Of a stretch of 64,000 nucleotides of DNA, positions 9,391 to 17,861 are shown in pieces; position 1 is the stretch's first letter; each line of letters opens with the position of its first letter. The translations under genes and the position numbers were made by a program. Origin of the DNA: Kribbella italica (GTDB lineage Bacteria > Actinomycetota > Actinomycetes > Propionibacteriales > Kribbellaceae); the NCBI RefSeq assembly GCF_014205135.1, contig NZ_JACHMY010000001.1, positions 4,464,001 to 4,528,000 of the forward strand, read 5' to 3'. The notes under the pieces were generated by a model that worked only from the letters and a program-made list of their open reading frames with translations, was not told the origin of the DNA and did not search any database.

Positions 9391-10460
9391 AGCGCCGGCT
9401 TGATCTGCTCGGTGAACAACCGCTGCCGCTCGGGACTGTCGATGTGGCAGCGGGAGGCGTGCGGGCCACCGCCGATCTGCAGCAGCTCCGGTACGTCGGT
9501 GACGCAGAGGTCACCGGGCACCTTGCCGCGGAAGTCGCAACGCGGGTGGAACGGGCAGCCGGTCGGCAGGTTGATCAGAGAGGGCGGCGAGCCCTTGATC
9601 GACTTCAGCCGGTCGCCGCCACCGGTGATCCGCGGGATCGAGCCGAGCAGGCCCCAGGTGTAGGGGTGCTCGGGCCGGTAGAAGATGTCCCGGACGTCGC
9701 CGGCCTCGACCACCCGGCCGCCGTACATCACCACCAGCTTCTCCGCCATCTGGGCGACCACGCCCAGATCGTGGGTGATGATGATGATCGCGGAGTTGAA
9801 CTCCTTCTGCAGGTCGTTCATCAGGTCCAGGATCTGGGCCTGCACGGTGACGTCGAGCGCCGTGGTCGGCTCGTCGGCGATCAGCAGCCGTGGGTCGCAC
9901 ATCAGCGCCATCGCGATCATCGCGCGCTGCCGCATCCCGCCGGAGAACTGGTGCGGGTAGTCGTGGAACCGGCTGGCCGGCGACGGGATGCCGACCCGGT
10001 CCAGCATGTCGATCGCCCGCTTCTTGGCGACCGCCTTGGACACGTCGTTGTGCACCAGGTACGCCTCGACCAGCTGGTCGCCGATCCGGTAGAACGGGTG
10101 CATCGCCGACAGCGGGTCCTGGAAGATCATCGAGACCTTGTTGCCGCGCAGGCGGCGCATCTCCTCGACCCGCATCGAGACCAGCTCGTCGCCGTCCAGC
10201 CAGATCTCGCCCTCGACCTGCGCCCGGCTGCCCTTGTGCAGGCCCATGATCGCCAGGCTGGTGACGCTCTTGCCGGACCCCGACTCGCCGACGATGCCGA
10301 GCGTCTCGCCCGGCCGCAGCGAGAAGCTCAGCCCGTTCACGGCGCGGACCAGACCGTCGTCGGTGGGGAAGCGCACCTGCAGGTCGCGGACCTCGAGGAA
10401 GGCCTCGGGGTCCCGCGTGCCGGCCGGCTTGGTCGGCTCGGTGGATGCGGTCGTGCTCAC
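9387..10460 (-). CDS. oppD: Oligopeptide ABC transporter ATP-binding protein OppD/DppD
   Basis: A 357-aa ABC ATPase with Walker A GESGSGKS, Q-loop in MIFQDPLSAMHPFYRIGDQL, signature FSGGMRQRAMIAMAL and Walker B RLLIADEPTTALDVTVQ. It ends with the oligopeptide-transporter domain, including CPFHPRCDF and a later Cys. It forms the nucleotide-binding half with OppF. It starts at GTG 10460, about 50 nt after oppB, and overlaps oppF by 4 nt. Confidence 0.9.
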   Translation of the reverse strand: MSTTASTEPTKPAGTRDPEAFLEVRDLQVRFPTDDGLVRAVNGLSFSLRPGETLGIVGESGSGKSVTSLAIMGLHKGSRAQVEGEIWLDGDELVSMRVEEMRRLRGNKVSMIFQDPLSAMHPFYRIGDQLVEAYLVHNDVSKAVAKKRAIDMLDRVGIPSPASRFHDYPHQFSGGMRQRAMIAMALMCDPRLLIADEPTTALDVTVQAQILDLMNDLQKEFNSAIIIITHDLGVVAQMAEKLVVMYGGRVVEAGDVRDIFYRPEHPYTWGLLGSIPRITGGGDRLKSIKGSPPSLINLPTGCPFHPRCDFRGKVPGDLCVTDVPELLQIGGGPHASRCHIDSPERQRLFTEQIKPAL

Positions 10461-10509
10461 AGGGTCGACTCCGTCCGGAAGCTGGTCTCTGGGCTGACTA
10501 CTGCCGCGC

Positions 10510-11511
10510 TCACGAGAGCCGCACCCGCGGGTCGATGAAGGCGTACAGCACGTCGACGACGATGTTGGCGAAGACCACGAAGAACGCGGCGACCAGGACG
10601 ACGCCCATCACCACCGGCAGGTCGTTGCCGAGCACCGAGTCGATCGACAGCTTGCCCAGGCCCTGGATGCTGAAGATCCGTTCGGTGATCACGGCGCCGC
10701 CGAGCAGCGCGCCCAGGTCGAGACCGAAGATCGTCACGATCGGCGTCAGTGCGGCGCGCAGGCCGTGCTTGAAGACCACCTTGCGCTCGCCCAGGCCCTT
10801 GGCCCGCGCGGTGCGGATGTAGTCCTCGTTCATCGTGTCGATCATGTTGGCCCGGGTGAGCCGGGTGTAGAGCGCCGCGTTGACCAGCGCCAGCGTCACC
10901 CACGGCAGGATGTAGAACTGGAAGAACGGTCCTATCCCGGCCGATGGACTGGAGTTCGCCTGATCTGGATAGGGCAGTATCCCGCCCTTGACGATGAAGA
11001 CGAACACCAGCAGGTAGCCGAGGACGAGCGTTGGGAACGAAACACCGAACAACGCCAGTCCGACGCTGAGTTTGTCCACCCATTTGCCCTTGCGCAGAGC
11101 CGCGATCAGCCCCAGCAGCACACCGGAGACCAGCCAGAGAACGGCGGCCCCGGTGGCCAGCCAGAACGTCGGGCCGATCGCGTCGGTGATCGAGTCGGTG
11201 ACCTGCAGGCCGTTCTGCAGCGAACGGTCCAGGCACGGCCACGAGCAGTGCTCCTGGGAGCCCTCCGTGCCGAGCTCGCGGCCACCGGGGTTGACCAGAC
11301 CGCCCATGTACCGGCCGTACTGGACGATCAGCGGGTCGTCGAACCCGTACGACGCATTGACCTCGGCGATCCGCTCGGTGTTGCAATCCTTGCCGCAGAT
11401 CAGCAGGGCCGGGTTGGCCGGCGTCGCCCAGAACAGGAAGAAGGTGATGGCGCTGATCGCGAACAGGATCATGACCATCTGTAGCAAGCGGCGGACGATG
11501 TAGTTGAACAC
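10510..11511 (-). CDS. oppB: Oligopeptide ABC transporter permease OppB/DppB
   Basis: A 333-aa inner-membrane permease with about six helices. The first spans about residues 9-29 (LLQMVMILFAISAITFFLFW), followed by a large extracytoplasmic loop with two Cys pairs. The EAA coupling motif is DYIRTARAKGLGERKVVFKHGLR. It ends with the family-typical YAFIDPRVRLS. The start is taken as GTG 11511, because an upstream in-frame extension would overlap oppC and a GGAGC ribosome-binding site lies just upstream. It follows oppC by 7 nt. Confidence 0.88.
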   Translation of the reverse strand: MFNYIVRRLLQMVMILFAISAITFFLFWATPANPALLICGKDCNTERIAEVNASYGFDDPLIVQYGRYMGGLVNPGGRELGTEGSQEHCSWPCLDRSLQNGLQVTDSITDAIGPTFWLATGAAVLWLVSGVLLGLIAALRKGKWVDKLSVGLALFGVSFPTLVLGYLLVFVFIVKGGILPYPDQANSSPSAGIGPFFQFYILPWVTLALVNAALYTRLTRANMIDTMNEDYIRTARAKGLGERKVVFKHGLRAALTPIVTIFGLDLGALLGGAVITERIFSIQGLGKLSIDSVLGNDLPVVMGVVLVAAFFVVFANIVVDVLYAFIDPRVRLS

Positions 11512-11518
11512 GCTTCGG

Positions 11519-12565
11519 TCAGCTCCGTCCGGCTCGCGGGTCGAGCGCGTCGCGCACCGAGTCACCCAGCAGGTTGAAGGCGAGCACTGTGATGAACAGC
11601 ATCGCGCCAGGGAAGAAGAGGTAGAGCGGGTTGCCCTCGTACCAGTTCGAGGCGTCGGAGATCATCCGGCCCCACGACGAGGTCGGCTCCTTGACGCCGA
11701 CGCCGAGGAAGGACAGCGCGGCCTCGGCGGTGATGTAGGTCGGGATGATCAGCGTCGAGTAGACCAGCAGCGTCGGGATCAGGTTCGGCAGGATCTGCTT
11801 GAAGATCACGTAGCCGGGACCGGCACCGAGCGAGCGGGCCGCGTCGATGAACTCGCGCTCCCGGATCGACAGCGTCTGGCCGCGCACGATCCGGGCCAGG
11901 TAGGCCCAGCCGAAGAAGCCGAGCACGAAGATCAGTACGCCCATCCGCAGCGTGTTGTTGTCCGGGATCCCGAAGGTGTCCTGCGCCCGGTCCGCGATCA
12001 CCGGCGTCAGCGCCAGGATGAACAGCAGCGTCGGGAAGCTGAGCAGGATGTCCATCAAGCGGCTGATCAGGGCGTCGACCCAGCCGCGGAAGTAACCGGC
12101 CACCATGCCCATGACGGTGCCGAGCACCACGGCCACGACCGTGCCGCCGAGGGCGACCAGCAAGGAAGAGCGAGCGCCGTACACGAGCCGCGCGAACACG
12201 TCGCGACCGTTCTGCGGCTCGACGCCGAGCCAGTGCTCGGAGCTCATCCCGCTGCCGAACAGGCCACCGGCCGGTATACCACCCAGCGAGGAGTCCAGCA
12301 GGTCGTTGCCGTTGCTGTCCTTGAAGTTCGGCTGATCCGGCGGGAAGCCGCTGATCTTCACGATCAGCGGGGCACAGATGGCGATCAGGATGATCAGCAC
12401 GATGACGATCGCGCTGATCAGGGCAATCTTGTCCTTGCGCAGCCGCGCCCAGGCGATCTGCCCGAGCGAACGGCCTTCGATCTGCTTCGCCTCGGCGGTC
12501 TCGGCGATGTGTTCAGCGGGGAGTCCGCCGTCGGGCGGGGAAGCTTCGGTCGCTCCCAGAGTCAT
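11519..12565 (-). CDS. oppC: Oligopeptide ABC transporter permease OppC/DppC, first gene of operon
   Basis: A 348-aa permease. It has an N-terminal OppC-type segment (SLGQIAWARLRKDKIALISA), then a periplasmic loop and five further helices. The EAA motif is EFIDAARSLGAGPGYVIFKQ, and it ends in NLLGDSVRDALDPRAGRS. The start is ATG 12565, with GGGG a few bases upstream; the longer reading frame above it has no ribosome-binding site. The order C-B-D-F-A puts the permease first and the binding protein last. A possible -10 (TAGGGT on the minus strand, near 12625) lies upstream and is weak evidence for the promoter. Confidence 0.88.
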   Translation of the reverse strand: MTLGATEASPPDGGLPAEHIAETAEAKQIEGRSLGQIAWARLRKDKIALISAIVIVLIILIAICAPLIVKISGFPPDQPNFKDSNGNDLLDSSLGGIPAGGLFGSGMSSEHWLGVEPQNGRDVFARLVYGARSSLLVALGGTVVAVVLGTVMGMVAGYFRGWVDALISRLMDILLSFPTLLFILALTPVIADRAQDTFGIPDNNTLRMGVLIFVLGFFGWAYLARIVRGQTLSIREREFIDAARSLGAGPGYVIFKQILPNLIPTLLVYSTLIIPTYITAEAALSFLGVGVKEPTSSWGRMISDASNWYEGNPLYLFFPGAMLFITVLAFNLLGDSVRDALDPRAGRS

Positions 12566-12684
12566 TGTTTTTCCCCAAGCCTTCCGGTCGAGCGAAAAAT
12601 GTCTTCGCGGCCTGGCCGGAACCCTACAAATCTCGCAGTGTGGACGCCACGGGACGGGCCACCTCGTCGCTGAATCGTGACTGA

Positions 12685-13077
12685 TCACCCATCGGCGACC
12701 AGATGGTGACCGAGCGTGGCCAGAAACGGCCGGTCGGCCGGGAGCCAACCGAGAGTTCCCAGGTCAGCGGCCTGCACCCAACGGATCTCGGTGTGCTCGC
12801 GCAGCACCGGTAACCAGTCGTGACCGGCCGGTTCGGCCAGGTAAACGCGTAAAACGTATTTGTCCCCGATGAGTTCTTCCCCGGGCAAAGCGGCGCCGAC
12901 AATGATTCGGAGTCCCAACTCCTCCTCGATTTCCCGGGCGGCGGCCACTTCGTCGGACTCTCCCGGCTCCACCTTGCCGCCGGGAAACTCCCACCCGCCG
13001 TCCGGCCCCGGCCGCAACGCGGCCAGCACCCGGCCCCCGTCGACGATCGCCACGCCGACGACCACCCGTCTGTCCAT
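12685..13077 (-). CDS. Nudix hydrolase, MutT-like
   Basis: A 130-aa protein with a complete Nudix box: GGKVEPGESDEVAAAREIEE followed by ELGL (residues about 33-56), the metal-binding loop-helix that hydrolyses nucleoside diphosphate derivatives. Length and the N-terminal VVVGVAIVDGGRVLAALRPG strand are like MutT/NudG, which clean 8-oxo-dGTP or modified pyrimidine nucleotides from the pool. The exact substrate is not decidable from sequence. It is a single gene between the opp operon and a divergent unknown gene. Confidence 0.85.
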   Translation of the reverse strand: MDRRVVVGVAIVDGGRVLAALRPGPDGGWEFPGGKVEPGESDEVAAAREIEEELGLRIIVGAALPGEELIGDKYVLRVYLAEPAGHDWLPVLREHTEIRWVQAADLGTLGWLPADRPFLATLGHHLVADG

Positions 13078-13133
13078 GCGCCGACTGTGCCACCGACCGC
13101 GCGACTGTCGGTCCCGGCGCGCAGGATGTCGTC

Positions 13134-13775
13134 ATGCCGCTGCAGAACAGAGTCCTGCCGAGTCAGGAGATCGTCGCGTCGCCCGGCCGCGGGTTGCTGA
13201 TGGGCAACCGCGGCTCACTGCACGACACCGACCGCCGGCTCGGTACGGCGCGGTGGCGGTCGAAGGCATGGCTGTGCTGCCTGCTCGACTACAAAGGCGT
13301 CAGCCGCGACCCGATGCCACCCGGGCGGTGGACCGCCCTGTTCTTCTTCGACGAGGCCGTCGCGCTGGCCGCCGGGCATCGGCCGTGCGCGTACTGCCGC
13401 CGTACCGACTTCGTCCGGTACGGCGAAGCGTGGGCCCGCGGCCACGACCTGGCCGAGCGGCCCCGGGCCGCGGCGATGGACGCGGTGCTGCACCGCCAAC
13501 GAGTCGAACCCCACAGTCGCCGGCAACGCACCACGCGCGCCGTCCTGGGGGAACTGCCTGACGGCGCGACGATCGCGGACGACGGCGGACCGGCGCTCGT
13601 TCTCGCGGGGAGAGTTCACCACTGGTCGTGGGACGGCTACGCCGCGGGGGCCACGCGGCCGTCGTACGACGAAGTGACGGTGCTGACCCCACCGGCGAAT
13701 CTCGTTGTGCTGAAGGCCGGATACGTCCCTTTACTCCACGAAAGCGCGGTCGGCAACAAAGGGGAACCTAACTAG
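13134..13775 (+). CDS. Conserved protein of unknown function with a CxxC site
   Basis: A 213-aa soluble protein with no membrane segment or signal. I do not recognise a named family. Visible features are a SKAWLCCLLDYKG segment, FFDEAVALAAGHRPCAYCRR (a C-x2-C preceded by GHRPC, reminiscent of the small zinc site GFRPCxxC in Ada proteins) and a C-terminal beta-rich part with HHWSWDGY. The CxxC and nearby histidines could bind a metal; that is inference. It starts at ATG 13134, divergent from the Nudix gene. Confidence 0.7.
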   Translation: MPLQNRVLPSQEIVASPGRGLLMGNRGSLHDTDRRLGTARWRSKAWLCCLLDYKGVSRDPMPPGRWTALFFFDEAVALAAGHRPCAYCRRTDFVRYGEAWARGHDLAERPRAAAMDAVLHRQRVEPHSRRQRTTRAVLGELPDGATIADDGGPALVLAGRVHHWSWDGYAAGATRPSYDEVTVLTPPANLVVLKAGYVPLLHESAVGNKGEPN

Positions 13776-13867
13776 AAACACGCCGTACCGAAGGGTCTTC
13801 CGTTGTGCGCCGAGCGCGGGCAAAGTGTGCCCATACTTACAGCGACAAAACCATTACTGGAGTCGGT

Positions 13868-14161
13868 ATGGGCGATGGCAGCAGCAGTGTGGCAGCTGTG
13901 CAACGCGCACTCGAGGCGCTGCACGGAAGCGTCGGGAAACTCAGCCAGGAGTACGGCGACACCCTCGGCGTACGCCGGCTGGTCTCCGACGTGGCCCGGT
14001 TGAGCGACGACCTGGCCGAGCTGGGCCCGCCCGACCCGCGGCACAGACCCGGACCTGTTCCGGAGGAACTCGAGGAGATTCCCGACGTGGAGTATGACGC
14101 GTCCATGTGGACAGAAGCAGAGCACGAAGGCTTCGGAGCACCGGACCGGCGCGCGCCCTGA
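13868..14161 (+). CDS. Small conserved protein leading the sdh operon (Rv0250c-like)
   Basis: A 97-aa acidic, soluble protein (AAVQRALEALHGSVGKLSQE, then an acidic tail DVEYDASMWTEAEHEG). It starts at ATG 13868 with GGAG 6 nt upstream; an upstream GTG would add 21 unlikely residues. Its stop overlaps the sdhC start in TGATG. In Mycobacterium tuberculosis a conserved protein of about the same size (Rv0250c) precedes the Sdh1 genes Rv0249c-Rv0247c, as I recall, so position and size agree; sequence homology was not tested. Its function is unknown, possibly an assembly or accessory factor of the complex. Confidence 0.75.
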   Translation: MGDGSSSVAAVQRALEALHGSVGKLSQEYGDTLGVRRLVSDVARLSDDLAELGPPDPRHRPGPVPEELEEIPDVEYDASMWTEAEHEGFGAPDRRAP

Positions 14162-14961
14162 TGGCTATCGGGGTGAACAGTCCCGGTCGCGCGCAGATCG
14201 GGCAGAAGACGCTGCGAACCGACCGCTGGTGGCTGGCGCCGCTGCGGATCGGCGTGATCCTGGGCTTTTTCATCGTCTACGCGACGATCCGGATCTTCAT
14301 GAACAAGTGGTACTGGGTCGACGAGCACCACTACCTCACGCCCCTGTACTCGCCGTGCATCACCGAGTCCTGCGTCCCCGGGTCCAGTCACCTGGGCACG
14401 TGGTTCGGCGAGTTCCCGCGGGTGATCCCGTTCAGCATCATCACCTTCGCGGTGCTGGCCGGCTTCCGGGGCACCTGCTACTACTACCGCAAGGCCGGCT
14501 ACCGCTCGCTGTTCTTCGCGCCGTCGGCCTGCGCCGTCCCGGAGCCGCACAAGAGCTACACCGGTGAGCGCAAGTTCCCGCTGGTCGCGCTGAACCTGCA
14601 CCGGTACTTCTTCTACGGCGCGCTGGTCTTCGGAATCCTCAACGTGTACGACGGTGTGCTCGCCTTCCACGGCACCGACGGCGGCTTCGGCATCGGCCTG
14701 GGCACGCTGATCATCTGGGTCAACCTCGTCGCCCTGTGGCTGTACACGCTGTCCTGCCACGCCTGCCGGCACATCGTCGGCGGCCGGCTGAAGAACTTCT
14801 CCAAGCACCCGTTGCGCTACCGGTACTGGACCTTCGTGTCCAAGCTGAACCCGAAGCACGGCACCTTCGCGATGGTGTCGCTGTTCACCGTGATCCTGAC
14901 CGACTTCTACATCATGTCGCTGTCGGCGGGCTGGTTCTCCGACCTGCGCTTCTTCAACTGA
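14161..14961 (+). CDS. sdhC: Succinate dehydrogenase membrane anchor, Sdh1 type
   Basis: A 266-aa integral membrane protein with about five helices, for example PLRIGVILGFFIVYATIRIF, FSIITFAVLAGF, YFFYGALVFGILNVYDGVL, LGTLIIWVNLVALWLYTLSC and FAMVSLFTVILTDFYIMSLS. Histidines in or near helices (HRYFFYG, SCHACRHIVG) are candidate haem or quinone-site ligands. It is a single-subunit anchor as in mycobacterial Sdh1, in place of separate SdhC and SdhD. It carries the flavoprotein and iron-sulfur subunits on the cytoplasmic face and passes electrons to menaquinone. It starts at ATG 14161, overlapping the previous stop by one base. Confidence 0.86.
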   Translation: MAIGVNSPGRAQIGQKTLRTDRWWLAPLRIGVILGFFIVYATIRIFMNKWYWVDEHHYLTPLYSPCITESCVPGSSHLGTWFGEFPRVIPFSIITFAVLAGFRGTCYYYRKAGYRSLFFAPSACAVPEPHKSYTGERKFPLVALNLHRYFFYGALVFGILNVYDGVLAFHGTDGGFGIGLGTLIIWVNLVALWLYTLSCHACRHIVGGRLKNFSKHPLRYRYWTFVSKLNPKHGTFAMVSLFTVILTDFYIMSLSAGWFSDLRFFN

Positions 14962-14979
14962 TTCGGACGTTAGCTACTT

Positions 14980-16857
14980 ATGACTGAGCTGGAACGACAC
15001 CAGTACGACGTGATCGTCATCGGGGCCGGCGGCGCCGGACTCCGCGCGGCGATCGAGGCCCGCGAGCAGGGCAAGCGCACCGCGATCGTGTGCAAGTCGC
15101 TGTTCGGCAAGGCGCACACCGTGATGGCCGAGGGCGGCTGCGCGGCGGCGATGGGCAACGCGAACTCCAACGACAACTGGCAGGTCCACTACCGCGACAC
15201 GATGCGCGGCGGGAAGTTCCTGAACAACTGGCGGATGGCCGAGCTGCACGCGCAGGAAGCCCCCGACCGGGTCTGGGAGCTGGAGACGTACGGCGCGCTG
15301 TTCGACCGGACGCCGGACGGCCGGATCAGCCAGCGCAACTTCGGTGGTCACTCCTACCCGCGGCTCGCGCACGTCGGCGACCGGACCGGGCTGGAGCTGA
15401 TCCGCACCCTGCAGCAGAAGATCGTTTCCCTGCAGCAGGAGGACTTCCAGGCCACCGGCGACTACGAGGCCAACCTCAAGGTGTACGCCGAGTGCACGGT
15501 CACCGAGCTGCTGAAGGACGGCGACGCGATCTCCGGTGCCTTCGGCTACTGGCGTGAGTCGGGCCGCTTCATCCTGTTCGACGCACCGGCCGTCATCCTG
15601 GCCACCGGCGGCGTCGGCAAGTCGTTCAAGGTCACCTCGAACTCCTGGGAGTACACCGGGGACGGCCACGCCCTGGCGATGCGGGCCGGCGCGACGCTGA
15701 TCAACATGGAGTTCATCCAGTTCCACCCGACCGGCATGGTCTGGCCGCCGTCGGTGAAGGGCATCCTGGTCACCGAGTCGGTCCGTGGTGACGGCGGGGT
15801 GCTGCGCAACTCCGAGGGCAAGCGGTTCATGTTCGACTACGTGCCGGACGTGTTCCGGGCGCAGTACGCGGACACCGAGGAAGAGGCCGACCGCTGGTAC
15901 AAGGACGCCGACAACAACCGGCGCCCACCGGAGCTGCTGCCCCGCGACGAGGTCGCCCGGGCGATCAACTCCGAGGTCAAGGCCGGGCGCGGTACGCCGC
16001 ACGGCGGTGTCTTCCTGGACGTGTCGACCCGGCTGCCGGCCGAGGAGATCACCCGGCGGCTGCCGTCGATGCACCACCAGTTCAAGGAACTGGCCGACGT
16101 CGACATCACCGCCGAGCCGATGGAGGTCGGGCCGACCTGCCACTACGTGATGGGTGGCGTCGAGGTCGACCCCGACACCGCGTCGTCCGTCGTACCGGGA
16201 CTGTTCGCGGCCGGTGAGGTTGCCGGTGGCATGCACGGGTCGAACCGGCTGGGCGGCAACTCGCTGTCCGACCTGCTGGTGTTCGGCCGGCGGGCCGGGA
16301 TGGGCGCCGCGATCTACCTGGACTCGCTCGGGGACGACCGGCCGAAGATCTCCGAGGCCGACATCGACACGGCGGCGGCCGAGGCGCTGGCGCCGTTCGA
16401 GCTGGAGGGTGGGGAGAACCCGTACACCATCCACCAGGAACTGCAGCAGTCGATGAACGACCTGGTCGGCATCATCCGCAAGGCCGAGGAGATGGAGCAG
16501 GCGCTGGCGCGGCTGGCCGAGTTCCGCGGCCGGATCGCGAAGATGACCGTCGAGGGGCACCGGCAGTTCAACCCCGGCTGGCACCTCGCGCTGGACCTGC
16601 GCAACATGCTGACCGTGTCGGAGTGCGTGGCCAAGGCGGCGCTGGACCGGCAGGAGTCCCGCGGCGGTCACACCCGCGACGACTTCCCCGGCATGAACGC
16701 CGAGTGGCGCAAGCTGCTGCTGGTCTGCCGGCTGAACGCCGACGGCAGCGTCGACCTCACGAAGAAGGACCAGGTCCCGATGCGGGACGACCTGCTCGAG
16801 CTGTTCGAGCGGGACGAGCTGTCGAAGTACCTGACCGAGGAGGAGCTGCCGGCATGA
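14980..16857 (+). CDS. sdhA: Succinate dehydrogenase flavoprotein subunit
   Basis: A 625-aa FAD protein. The dinucleotide motif VIVIGAGGAGLRAAIEAREQ is at residues 11-30. The segment KAHTVMAEGG contains His46, the expected covalent FAD attachment site. Substrate-site motifs include FIQFHPTGM, LVTESVRGDGG, HYVMGGVEVD and GSNRLGGNSLSD. It oxidises succinate to fumarate in the TCA cycle. The Sdh1-type context (single anchor, small leading protein) suggests a menaquinone-linked enzyme. It overlaps sdhB by 4 nt (ATGA). Confidence 0.94.
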   Translation: MTELERHQYDVIVIGAGGAGLRAAIEAREQGKRTAIVCKSLFGKAHTVMAEGGCAAAMGNANSNDNWQVHYRDTMRGGKFLNNWRMAELHAQEAPDRVWELETYGALFDRTPDGRISQRNFGGHSYPRLAHVGDRTGLELIRTLQQKIVSLQQEDFQATGDYEANLKVYAECTVTELLKDGDAISGAFGYWRESGRFILFDAPAVILATGGVGKSFKVTSNSWEYTGDGHALAMRAGATLINMEFIQFHPTGMVWPPSVKGILVTESVRGDGGVLRNSEGKRFMFDYVPDVFRAQYADTEEEADRWYKDADNNRRPPELLPRDEVARAINSEVKAGRGTPHGGVFLDVSTRLPAEEITRRLPSMHHQFKELADVDITAEPMEVGPTCHYVMGGVEVDPDTASSVVPGLFAAGEVAGGMHGSNRLGGNSLSDLLVFGRRAGMGAAIYLDSLGDDRPKISEADIDTAAAEALAPFELEGGENPYTIHQELQQSMNDLVGIIRKAEEMEQALARLAEFRGRIAKMTVEGHRQFNPGWHLALDLRNMLTVSECVAKAALDRQESRGGHTRDDFPGMNAEWRKLLLVCRLNADGSVDLTKKDQVPMRDDLLELFERDELSKYLTEEELPA

Positions 16858-17606
16858 CCTACAAAGGCAAGTTCCGCGTCTGGCGCGGGGATGGTGAAGG
16901 CGGCGAGCTGCAGGACTACGAGGTCGACGTCAACGAGGGTGAGGTCGTGCTCGACGTCATCCACCGTCTGCAGGCCACGCAGACGCCGGATCTCGCGGTC
17001 CGGTGGAACTGCAAGGCGGGCAAGTGCGGCTCGTGCTCGGCCGAGATCAACGGCAAGCCGAAGCTGATGTGCATGTGCCGGATGAACACGTTCGAGGAGG
17101 GCGAGACCGTCACGGTCACGCCGATGCGCACCTTCCCGGTGATCCGCGACCTGGTCACCGACGTGTCGTTCAACTACACCAAGGCGCGGGAGATCCCGTC
17201 CTTCACGCCGCCGGCCGACCTCAAGCCCGGTGAGTACCGGATGCAGCAGGTCGACGTCGAGCGGTCGCAGGAGTTCCGCAAGTGCATCGAGTGCTTCCTG
17301 TGCCAGGACACCTGCCACGTGATCCGCGACCACGAGGAGAACAAGGAGTCCTTCTCGGGCCCGCGTTTCCTGATGCGGATCGCCGAGCTGGACATGCACC
17401 CGCTGGACGCGGCCGACCGCCAGCACGAGGCCCAGGACCAGCACGGTCTCGGCTTCTGCAACATCACCAAGTGCTGCACCGAGGTGTGCCCCGAGCACAT
17501 CAAGATCACCGACAACGCGCTGATCCCGATGAAGGAGCGCGTCGCCGACCGCAAGTACGACCCGATCGTCTGGCTCGGCAACAAGATCCGCCGCCGCCCC
17601 AGCTGA
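16854..17606 (+). CDS. sdhB: Succinate dehydrogenase iron-sulfur subunit
   Basis: A 250-aa subunit with three cluster sites: a plant-type 2Fe-2S site (CKAGKCGSCSAEINGKPKLM then C), a 4Fe-4S site CIECFLCQDTC and a 3Fe-4S/quinone-side site CNITKCCTEVCP. It relays electrons from the flavoprotein to the membrane anchor. The ATG overlaps the sdhA stop. It is the last gene of the operon; a strong terminator follows 8 bp after the stop. Confidence 0.94.
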   Translation: MTYKGKFRVWRGDGEGGELQDYEVDVNEGEVVLDVIHRLQATQTPDLAVRWNCKAGKCGSCSAEINGKPKLMCMCRMNTFEEGETVTVTPMRTFPVIRDLVTDVSFNYTKAREIPSFTPPADLKPGEYRMQQVDVERSQEFRKCIECFLCQDTCHVIRDHEENKESFSGPRFLMRIAELDMHPLDAADRQHEAQDQHGLGFCNITKCCTEVCPEHIKITDNALIPMKERVADRKYDPIVWLGNKIRRRPS

Positions 17607-17613
17607 CCTGAGC

Positions 17614-17662
17614 AAACCCAGAAACCCCCGGCCCGCTGCGCGGCCCGGGGGTTTCTGGGTTT
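17614..17662. terminator. Strong terminator of the sdh operon
   Basis: Inverted repeat with arms AAACCCAGAAACCCCCGG and the exact complement CCGGGGGTTTCTGGGTTT, a perfect 18-bp stem around a short GC loop. It lies directly after sdhB. The 190 bp that follow up to the AarF gene hold only small GC hairpins (for example CCGAGCCC-GTA-GGGCTCGG near 17765); no gene is seen there. Confidence 0.88.
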
Positions 17663-17861
17663 GGGGGTGGAGAAGTAGTGCCGCCCGAACGCTTCGCTGC
17701 GCTCGCTCACGATCCCGCCGCTCCGCCTCCCGCTCCGTTTCCCCGTCGTCCTCCCCCGACGCCGAGCCCGTAGGGCTCGGGGGCTGCTCACTCCTGTGGG
17801 GGAGGCAGCTCACCTGTGTGGGTGAGACATTCGCCACGTTCTGTCTTCTAGGGTGCTCGGC

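Noticed and set aside
17663..17850. Small gene or RNA in the gap after the sdh terminator
   Set aside because: Only GC-rich short hairpins were seen and no start codon with a ribosome-binding site leading to a plausible protein.
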